Source of the DNA: Gallaecimonas pentaromativorans
GTDB lineage: Bacteria > Pseudomonadota > Gammaproteobacteria > Enterobacterales > Gallaecimonadaceae
DNA length: 64,000 nt
Assembly: GCF_003751625.1 (NCBI RefSeq)
Contig: NZ_RJUL01000008.1
Span: 143,236 to 207,235, forward strand
Direction of reading: 5' to 3'
Shown here: positions 57,597 through 64,000 of the stretch, in pieces
Position numbering within the stretch: the stretch's first letter is position 1
Layout of the letters: every line of letters begins with the position of its first letter
Notes under the pieces: model-generated
The model's database searches: none
Told to the model about the DNA's origin: nothing
The model's input: only the letters and a program-made list of their open reading frames with translations
Made by a program: the position numbers and the translations under genes

Positions 57597-58610
57597 ATGA
57601 GCTATTCGGTTGCCATCAATGGCTTTGGGCGCATCGGCCGTGCCGTGCTGCGCGCTCTTTTTGAACGCAACCTGCTGGGCGAGCTGAAGGTAGTGGCGGT
57701 GAACGATCTCGCCGAACCTGCCGCCATGGCCCACCTGTTCAAATACGACTCCACCCATGGCCGCCTGGATGCGCCCATGCGTCTGGAGGGTTCCACCTTT
57801 TATCTTGGCGAGCATGCCATTGAGCTGCTGAGCGAACCTGATCCGGAAAAACTGCCGCTGGCGGATGTGGACTTGGTGATCGATTGCACCGGGGTGATCC
57901 GCCACCATCTCGATGCCGAGGCTTACTTGCTGGCTGGCGCCAAGAAAGTGCTGCTGTCCAACCCCGCTGATGAGGGCGTGGACGCCACCGTGGTGATGGG
58001 GGTTAACGACGGCGAGCTTAAAGCCAGCCACCGTATCGTCTCCAACGCCTCTTGCACCACCAACTGCCTGGTGCCGGTGGTACAGCTGCTGGATGAGGCC
58101 TTTGGCATAGAACGGGGCCTTACTACCTCTATCCATGCCGCCATGAACGACCAGCAGGTGCTGGACAGCTATCAGCCCAACCTGCGCCTGAGCCGGGCCA
58201 TGAGCCAGTCGATGGTGCCGGTGGATACCCAACTGGGCCGAGGTGTTGGCCGGGTACTGCCCAAGTTCAAAGACAAGTTCGAAGCGATCTCGGTGCGGGT
58301 GCCCACCATTAACGTGTCGGCTCTGGACTTGAGCCTGCAGATGGCTGGTGAAGTGACGGTGGACGCCGTCAACGCCCTGTTGCAGCAGGCCGCTCTTGGC
58401 CGCTTTAAGGGCATTTTGGAATTCACCACGGCGCCGCTGGTGTCGGTGGACCACAACCATAACCCTCATTCGGCGATCGTCGACGGCACCCAAACCCGGG
58501 TGACCGATGGCAGCCTCTTAAAACTGCTGCTGTGGTTCGACAATGAATGGGGCTTTGCCAACCGGTTGGTGGACACCGCCCACTGCTGGCTTTCAAAACC
58601 TGTTAACTGA
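57597..58610 (+). CDS. epd: D-erythrose-4-phosphate dehydrogenase
   Basis: A 337-residue GAPDH-like enzyme that oxidises erythrose 4-phosphate to 4-phosphoerythronate for pyridoxal phosphate synthesis. Markers: [18 protein letters not shown], catalytic Cys in [24 protein letters not shown] and [11 protein letters not shown]. The block after the Cys (Ile/Val and HxAMxDQQ) fits Epd more than GapA. It starts a group with pgk and fba; pgk begins 23 bp later. Confidence 0.94.
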   Translation: MSYSVAINGFGRIGRAVLRALFERNLLGELKVVAVNDLAEPAAMAHLFKYDSTHGRLDAPMRLEGSTFYLGEHAIELLSEPDPEKLPLADVDLVIDCTGVIRHHLDAEAYLLAGAKKVLLSNPADEGVDATVVMGVNDGELKASHRIVSNASCTTNCLVPVVQLLDEAFGIERGLTTSIHAAMNDQQVLDSYQPNLRLSRAMSQSMVPVDTQLGRGVGRVLPKFKDKFEAISVRVPTINVSALDLSLQMAGEVTVDAVNALLQQAALGRFKGILEFTTAPLVSVDHNHNPHSAIVDGTQTRVTDGSLLKLLLWFDNEWGFANRLVDTAHCWLSKPVN

Positions 58611-58633
58611 TTATTCTCTGCGAGGATGCACTG

Positions 58634-59791
58634 ATGGCCGTCATCAAGATGACAGACCTGGATCTGGCCGGTAAAAGGGTCCTGATCCGCGAAGATCTCA
58701 ACGTGCCCGTCAAGGACGGCAAAGTCACTTCCGATGCCCGTATCCAGGCGGCGCTGCCCACCATTCAACTGGCCCTGGACCAAGGCGCCAAGGTGCTGGT
58801 AATGAGCCACCTGGGCCGCCCGGAAGAAGGCGTCTTTGACGAAGAAAGCTCTTTGCAGCCGGTGGCCGACTACCTGCAGGATCTGCTGGGTGTGCCGGTG
58901 CGCCTGGTGCGCGACTACCTCGGTGGTGTTGATGCCAAAGCCGGGGAAGTGGTGCTGCTGGAGAACGTGCGCTTTAACAAGGGCGAGAAGAAAGACGACG
59001 AGCAGCTTGCTAAGCAATACGCCGCCCTGTGCGACGTGTTCGTGATGGACGCCTTCGGCACCGCCCACCGCGCCCAGGCCTCCACCCACGGCGTGGGCAA
59101 GTTTGCCGCTGTGGCCTGCGCCGGTCCCTTACTGGCCGCCGAACTGGACGCCCTTGGCAAGGCCCTGAAAGCGCCCCAACGTCCGCTGGTGGCCATCGTT
59201 GCTGGCTCCAAGGTGTCCACCAAACTGGATGTGCTTAACAGCCTTGCCGATATCTGTGACCAGGTCATCGTCGGCGGCGGTATCGCCAATACCTTCCTGG
59301 CGGCGGCCGGCAAACCCATGGGTAAATCCCTTTATGAGGCCGACCTGCTCGATACCGCCCGGGCCTTGATGGACAAAGTGGCCATTCCGCTGCCCACCGA
59401 TGTGGTGGTGGCCAAGGCCTTTAGTGAGGACGCCGAAGCCACCATCAAGGCGGCCGAGGACGTTAGCGATGACGACATGATCCTCGATATCGGCCCCGAC
59501 AGCGCCAAGGCCCTGGCCGAGCTTTTGAAATCTGCCAAAACCATCCTCTGGAATGGCCCGGTAGGGGTGTTCGAGTTCGACCAGTTCGGTAAAGGCACCG
59601 AAGTGCTGGCCAAGGCCATCGCCGAGTCTGACGCCTTTTCCATTGCCGGTGGTGGCGACACCCTGGCGGCCATCGACAAGTACGGCATCAAGAGCCAGGT
59701 ATCCTACATTTCTACTGGCGGCGGCGCCTTCCTCGAGTTTGTCGAGGGCAAGGTACTGCCGGCAGTGGCCATGCTGGAAAGTCGCGGCTGA
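58634..59791 (+). CDS. pgk: Phosphoglycerate kinase
   Basis: A 385-residue glycolytic enzyme converting 1,3-bisphosphoglycerate and ADP to 3-phosphoglycerate and ATP. Markers: [58 protein letters not shown] and the nucleotide loop [12 protein letters not shown]. Follows epd at short distance; likely one transcript, with a weak hairpin before fba. Confidence 0.97.
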   Translation: MAVIKMTDLDLAGKRVLIREDLNVPVKDGKVTSDARIQAALPTIQLALDQGAKVLVMSHLGRPEEGVFDEESSLQPVADYLQDLLGVPVRLVRDYLGGVDAKAGEVVLLENVRFNKGEKKDDEQLAKQYAALCDVFVMDAFGTAHRAQASTHGVGKFAAVACAGPLLAAELDALGKALKAPQRPLVAIVAGSKVSTKLDVLNSLADICDQVIVGGGIANTFLAAAGKPMGKSLYEADLLDTARALMDKVAIPLPTDVVVAKAFSEDAEATIKAAEDVSDDDMILDIGPDSAKALAELLKSAKTILWNGPVGVFEFDQFGKGTEVLAKAIAESDAFSIAGGGDTLAAIDKYGIKSQVSYISTGGGAFLEFVEGKVLPAVAMLESRG

Positions 59792-59813
59792 GCAAAGGCT
59801 GACACGGCAGGAT

Positions 59814-59841
59814 AAGGCGGCGCCTGGCGTCGCCTTGTTTT
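59814..59841 (+). terminator. Possible weak terminator after pgk
   Basis: AAGGCG / CGCCTT around a GC-rich loop, then TTGTTTTG. The T-run is broken, so read-through into fba is likely. Confidence 0.45.
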
Positions 59842-59911
59842 GTTAGACTCATTCAAACGATTACATAAGAGGGGAGCAGGCAGCTTCCCACACCATAAGG
59901 AGATTAGAAAC

Positions 59912-60976
59912 ATGGCCCTGATTTCACTACGTCAATTACTGGACCATGCAGCCGAGCACAGCTATGGCCTGCCTGCTTTCAACGTCAACAACCTTGAACA
60001 GATGCGCGCCATCATGGAAGCGGCCGATAAAATGGACGCCCCGGTGATAGTGCAGGCCTCTGCCGGTGCCCGCAAATACGCCGGCGCCCCCTTCCTGCGC
60101 CACCTGATTCTGGCGGCCATTGAAGAATTCCCGCATATCCCGGTCTGTATGCACCAGGACCACGGTACCAGCCCGGCGGTATGCCAGCGCTCCATCCAAC
60201 TGGGTTTCAGCTCGGTGATGATGGACGGCTCTTTGAAAGACGACGGTAAAACCCCGGCCGACTGGGATTACAACGTTGATGTCACCAAGCGCACCGTGGA
60301 TATGGCCCACGCCTGCGGCGTCTCCGTAGAAGGTGAGCTGGGTGTGCTGGGCAGCCTGGAAACCGGCACCGCCGGTGAAGAAGACGGCATCGGCGCCGAA
60401 GGCGTGCTTGACCACAGCCAACTGCTGACCGACCCGGAAGAAGCGGCCCAGTTCGTGAAACTGACCCACGTTGATGCCCTGGCCATTGCCATCGGTACCA
60501 GCCACGGCGCCTACAAGTTCAGCCGCCCGCCGTCAGGGGATATCCTTGCCATCGAGCGCATCAAGGAAATTCACCGCCGCATCCCCAACACTCACTTGGT
60601 GATGCACGGCTCTTCTTCCGTGCCACAGGAATGGCTGAAGGTCATTAACGAGTTTGGCGGCGCCATCCCCGAAACCTACGGTGTGCCGGTTGAAGAAATC
60701 GTTGAAGGCATCAAGCACGGTGTGCGCAAGGTGAACATCGATACCGATCTGCGCCTGGCGTCTACCGGTGCCATGCGCCGCGCTATGGCTCAAAAGCCAA
60801 GCGAATTCGACCCCCGTAAATTCCTCAAAGCCAGCACCGATGCCATGCGCGATATCTGTATCGCCCGCTACGAAGCATTCGGCGCGGCCGGCCAAGCCAG
60901 CAAGATTAAAGCGCTGTCTCTGGACGCCATGTCAGAGCGCTACGCCAAAGGCGAGCTGGACCCCAAGGTCAACTAA
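59912..60976 (+). CDS. fba: Fructose-bisphosphate aldolase, class II (type B)
   Basis: A 354-residue zinc aldolase splitting fructose 1,6-bisphosphate. It opens [30 protein letters not shown]. Zinc/catalytic residues: HQDHG (109-113 region), [32 protein letters not shown] and KVNIDTDLR. This is the Calvin-cycle (CbbA, type B) subgroup, common in gammaproteobacteria beside epd-pgk. TAAGGAG precedes the ATG at 59912. Confidence 0.95.
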   Translation: MALISLRQLLDHAAEHSYGLPAFNVNNLEQMRAIMEAADKMDAPVIVQASAGARKYAGAPFLRHLILAAIEEFPHIPVCMHQDHGTSPAVCQRSIQLGFSSVMMDGSLKDDGKTPADWDYNVDVTKRTVDMAHACGVSVEGELGVLGSLETGTAGEEDGIGAEGVLDHSQLLTDPEEAAQFVKLTHVDALAIAIGTSHGAYKFSRPPSGDILAIERIKEIHRRIPNTHLVMHGSSSVPQEWLKVINEFGGAIPETYGVPVEEIVEGIKHGVRKVNIDTDLRLASTGAMRRAMAQKPSEFDPRKFLKASTDAMRDICIARYEAFGAAGQASKIKALSLDAMSERYAKGELDPKVN

Positions 60977-60982
60977 GTAAGC

Positions 60983-61008
60983 AAAAGGCGGCCCAGGCCG
61001 CCTTTTTA
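60983..61008 (+). terminator. Rho-independent terminator of fba
   Basis: AAAAGGCGGCC / GGCCGCCTTTT, T-run after. Confidence 0.9.
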
Positions 61009-61280
61009 ATGTCTGCTCTTCACCGCTTGCTGATGGGTTGGCCTACGCCATCAAATACCGATAAAAAGCGGGTTTGAGGCCTCAATTTACCCAAAGACTC
61101 CTTAAATACCCCCATCAGCCTTGTTAAGCTGGCCGGCATGCTGCTTGATGCCTTGGTTTTGCTCACTCTTATCTTGTTGATCGAGCCGATAAAGAACAGG
61201 GTTTTCGAATTTACACTGAGTTTTTGAGTTTTAAGGGTAGCTAAGGCACACTTTACCCGCTTTTGCAGAGGAGAGGTTTT

Positions 61281-62042
61281 ATGAAGTTGAAGTACGGTTT
61301 GCCTGCGTTGGCGATGCTGGTCGCCCAGGCTGCCCACGCCGATGATGCAGCTACTGCCCCAGGCGAGAAGAAAACCTGGAAAGGGTCGATGGAGCTGGGG
61401 GTACTGGTAACCTCCGGGAACAGCAAGGCCACCAATATCAACGGTAAGCTCAACGTTACCCAAGATATGGAGCATTGGCGCAACACCTACAACCTGGAAT
61501 CTCTCTATACCGATTCTGACGAGGAAACCACCGCCGAGCGTTACCGTGGCGCCGTGCAGGGCGACTATAAATTCAACGACAAAGAATTTTGGTACGTTCG
61601 TGGCGCCTACGAAAAAGACCGCTTCTCCGGTTACGATTACCAGAGCAGTGTCTCTACCGGTTACGGCAACCGCTTCTGGCAAGTCGAAGACGGCTCCTTT
61701 TTTGAAGCATCGGCTGGTGTTGGTTACCGCAGCAATGAAATCGACCGCGACAGCAGTGACTACCAAGAAGGGGACGAGTCTGACCGTGGCGCCATTGGCC
61801 GCCTGGCGGCTAAGTTCGAGTATCACCTGACTGACACTTCGCTGTTCCGCCAGGAGCTGAACACCGAGATTGGCCTGGAAGATGGCAACTCCATTACCGA
61901 GTCTGTGACTTCGCTGCAGGCCAACGTGATGGGCAACTTGGCGATGAAAGTGTCCTACCGCATCAAGTACACCTCGGATGTGCCGGCAGATACCGAGAAG
62001 ACCGACACTGAGACCTCCTTCACACTGCTGTATAGTTTTTAG
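61281..62042 (+). CDS. DUF481 outer-membrane protein (YdiY-like)
   Basis: A 253-residue exported protein. Signal LPALAMLVAQAAHA, then KTWKGSMELGVLVTSGNSKATNINGKLNVT, the DUF481 opening. Alternating strands and a terminal Phe (SFTLLYSF) indicate a small beta-barrel in the outer membrane. Acid-linked in E. coli (YdiY); role unknown. ATG 61281 follows GAGGAG. It is preceded by a 270-bp gap with no clear gene. Confidence 0.9.
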   Translation: MKLKYGLPALAMLVAQAAHADDAATAPGEKKTWKGSMELGVLVTSGNSKATNINGKLNVTQDMEHWRNTYNLESLYTDSDEETTAERYRGAVQGDYKFNDKEFWYVRGAYEKDRFSGYDYQSSVSTGYGNRFWQVEDGSFFEASAGVGYRSNEIDRDSSDYQEGDESDRGAIGRLAAKFEYHLTDTSLFRQELNTEIGLEDGNSITESVTSLQANVMGNLAMKVSYRIKYTSDVPADTEKTDTETSFTLLYSF

Positions 62043-62044
62043 GC

Positions 62045-62070
62045 AAAAGCGGCGAAAGCCGCTTTTTTTG
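62045..62070 (+). terminator. Rho-independent terminator of the DUF481 gene
   Basis: AAAAGCGGC / GCCGCTTTT with a GAAA tetraloop and T-run. Confidence 0.93.
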
Positions 62071-62213
62071 TGCCTATAGGTGTCAATATTTTGACTATGC
62101 TTGTTTAACTGGTGTTACACCAGGGGCAAGACGACGAGCATAATCAATTACTTAGCAATTCATCTCGCCGTCCAAATTCAAGGATATGAGTCCGCGATAG
62201 TGCGAGGTGGGTT

Positions 62214-64000
62214 ATGCAACGCTTTACTGTTCAGGCTGATGGGCTGCTGACCAATGTCAAAGGTCAGGTATGGGTTGAACAGGCCGACGGGTCAAGGGTG
62301 CAGCTGTTTGAGGGCGACCGGGTCGCCAAGGGCACCGAGCTTTTCATCACCGACGGTGCCAGCTTTGAGCTGCAGCAGGATAACGGCGGCCAAGCCGAAT
62401 ATGCTGCCTCGCCTGACATCAATGTGGAGATGCCCGGCCAGCAGGCGTTCAGCGCTGCCAGCAATGCCTCGGAGCAGGCCAAGCTGCAACAGGCGATCCT
62501 CGAAGGGTTAGACCCCACCCAATTGTTTGAAGCCTCTGCTGCCGGCGCTGCACCGGCAGCCGGGGCTGGTGGTGGCGGTGGAGATTCCGGTTTCGTGACC
62601 GTGTCACGGACCGGCAGCGAATTATTGGCAGACGCAGGCTACGCGACTGCTGGAAATCCAGGGGAAGGTGGGCCGGTTCCGGCCGAAGCCGATCAGCTGA
62701 TATTAGAAGCGGACAACACAGCGCCCGTCGCTCAGCCTGATCAAACCTTGTTACAAGAAGACCTGATAACCAATGTAACAGGCTCCTTGCTTGCAAACGA
62801 CAGCGATGCCAATGGCGATACTCTTGCCGTTACCCTAGTCAACGGCTCAGCTGTCACTACTGTCAGCGGCCAGTTCGGTACCTTGAGCTGGACCGCTGAC
62901 GGCAATTTTTCCTACCAGCTCAATAACGAGCAAGTCCAATCTCTGGCTCAGGGCGAAACCCTGACCGAAACCTTTACCTACCAGATCAGTGACGGCAACG
63001 GCGGCACCTCTACTTCGACCCTGACCGTTGTTATTCAGGGCACCAACGATGCTCCTGTGGCCACCGCCAACCTCAGTGCGGTCAGTGAAGACGGCCCCTT
63101 GAGTGCCCAAGGCAACATGATCACCGACGACGACGACGGTGCCGGGGTGGACAGCGACATCGATAACGGTGCCCAGCTCAGTATTCAATCGGTCAGCGGC
63201 GATACCAGCGGCTCGGTCCAGGGGCAATTTGGCACTCTGGTGTGGAACAGTGACGGTACCTACAGCTACAACCTCGATAACTCCTTGGCAGCGGTGCAGG
63301 GCCTGAGTGAAGGCGAGTCCCTGATTGATACCTTCAGCTACACCCTGACCGACGAGTTCGGTGCCACTTCCATTGCCACCCTGACCATTACCATCAACGG
63401 CACCGACGATGGCGTTACTCTCACCGGCCTGGATGTAGACGGTGGCGAGCAGGTGGTGAGTGAGGCCAACTTGGCTGATGGCTCAAACCCCGACGCCGCC
63501 AGCCTCACCCAAAGCGGCAGTTTTGGTGTCAATGCCCCTGATGGCTTGGCAAACATCACCATCAATGGCATTAACGTGGTGGTAAATGGCCAGTACTTAG
63601 GCGGCACTATTCAAGTGGTTGGCCAATATGGGGTGCTGACCATCACCGGTTTTGACGGCACTAACGTGCAGTACAGCTACCAGCTGACCGGCGCCGCTGA
63701 TCACAGCGGTGGCGATGTGCTTGACCAATTCGCGGTGGTGGTCACCGACGTCGACGGCTCCACTGCCAATGGCAGCCTGGATATCGCTATCAACGACGAC
63801 GTGCCGAGCGCGGTGAACGATGTCAACAGCGTCACCGAAGACGGCCCGCTGAGTGCCACCGGCAACGTACTAACCAGCAACGACACCCAAGGGGCAGATG
63901 GCGCCAGCGTCAGCACCGTCGGCACCTTCACCGGCCTGTACGGCACCTTGGTCTTGAATAGCGACGGCAGCTACACCTACACCCTCAACAACAACCTGGC
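62214..64000 (+). CDS. LapA-type giant RTX adhesin, N-terminal part (3' truncated by window)
   Basis: An ATG at 62214 (GAGGTGG ahead) opens 595 codons and runs off the window. Residues 1-105 are a retention module (LLTNVKGQVWVEQADGSRVQLFEGDRV). A Gly-rich stretch holds SAAG and PAAG (residues 108-117, 62535-62564), matching the LapG cleavage pattern [TAP]AA[GV]. From residue ~170 come beta-sandwich repeats: ~170-280 and ~280-397 (EDGPLSA, GTLVWNSDGTYSYNLDN), a T1SS-143-like unit ~397-527, then a third VCBS-like unit. Export by a type I system and biofilm adhesion are inferred. No lap genes are visible. Confidence 0.85.
   Translation, partial: MQRFTVQADGLLTNVKGQVWVEQADGSRVQLFEGDRVAKGTELFITDGASFELQQDNGGQAEYAASPDINVEMPGQQAFSAASNASEQAKLQQAILEGLDPTQLFEASAAGAAPAAGAGGGGGDSGFVTVSRTGSELLADAGYATAGNPGEGGPVPAEADQLILEADNTAPVAQPDQTLLQEDLITNVTGSLLANDSDANGDTLAVTLVNGSAVTTVSGQFGTLSWTADGNFSYQLNNEQVQSLAQGETLTETFTYQISDGNGGTSTSTLTVVIQGTNDAPVATANLSAVSEDGPLSAQGNMITDDDDGAGVDSDIDNGAQLSIQSVSGDTSGSVQGQFGTLVWNSDGTYSYNLDNSLAAVQGLSEGESLIDTFSYTLTDEFGATSIATLTITINGTDDGVTLTGLDVDGGEQVVSEANLADGSNPDAASLTQSGSFGVNAPDGLANITINGINVVVNGQYLGGTIQVVGQYGVLTITGFDGTNVQYSYQLTGAADHSGGDVLDQFAVVVTDVDGSTANGSLDIAINDDVPSAVNDVNSVTEDGPLSATGNVLTSNDTQGADGASVSTVGTFTGLYGTLVLNSDGSYTYTLNNNL

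Noticed and set aside
61140..61826. Long minus-strand frame opposite the DUF481 gene
   Set aside because: It is the mirror of a clear signal-peptide/barrel gene and has no ribosome site or motif.

Overview
The window looks like chromosomal core DNA of a GC-rich gammaproteobacterium from the Alteromonadales/Aeromonadales neighbourhood. A Gallaecimonas-like organism is my inference from overall impression, not a proof. Markers for this are the yheS/yheV/slyX/fkpA block, the rsd-nudC-hemE block, SprT next to metK, tkt-epd-pgk-fba, Fur- and MetJ-like operators, and two TonB-dependent receptors. I see no rRNA, tRNA, CRISPR, prophage or insertion sequence. Nearly every transcription unit ends in a clear GC-stem plus T-run terminator.

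Layout. 1-6.1 kb: a truncated membrane acyltransferase, a small secreted protein, TIGR02444 plus the ABC-F ATPase YheS, YheV, SlyX, a WD40 lipoprotein and FkpA. 6.1-12 kb: a 625-bp AT-rich non-coding gap, a large TonB-dependent receptor, then a Fur-box-preceded siderophore receptor. 12-18.4 kb: MAPEG, DUF3224 and GNAT genes, then rsd, nudC, a PepSY-flavodoxin-reductase fusion with a putative Fur box, and hemE. 18.5-23.1 kb: a 1344-residue PAS/GGDEF/EAL protein and a DUF1439 lipoprotein. 23.2-27.1 kb: an alcohol-oxidation module of iron-dependent alcohol dehydrogenase, AraC-type regulator and ExaC-like aldehyde dehydrogenase. The two enzyme genes share a nearly identical 27-bp upstream motif. 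27.1-31.7 kb: a long structured leader followed by potFGHI (putrescine-type ABC importer). 31.7-45 kb: glutamine amidotransferase, aroG, thioesterase, rlmD, mepM, MFS transporter, uracil-DNA glycosylase-like protein, MgtC/DUF4010, poxB, two pirins, DUF4399 and DUF924. 45-52 kb: catalase with a possible 15-residue downstream peptide, DUF3185, an unknown protein, aidB, dienelactone hydrolase and asnB. 52-54.1 kb: an unknown lipoprotein, sprT, and a Gly-rich lipoprotein beside a DUF4405 membrane protein. 54.1-61 kb: metK with a MetJ-like operator, diverging from tkt, epd, pgk and fba. 61.2-64 kb: a DUF481 outer-membrane protein and the first 595 codons of a LapA-type giant adhesin that runs off the window.

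Functional links. The iron theme (siderophore receptor, reductase fusion, two Fur-like boxes) sits beside haem synthesis. Ethanol and acetaldehyde oxidation is organised as a three-gene regulon. The second half is central carbon metabolism with stress and aldehyde or peroxide defence genes. The best candidates for undescribed biology are the shared operator of the alcohol module, the potF leader, the micro-ORF after catalase, and the Gly-rich lipoprotein/DUF4405 pair.
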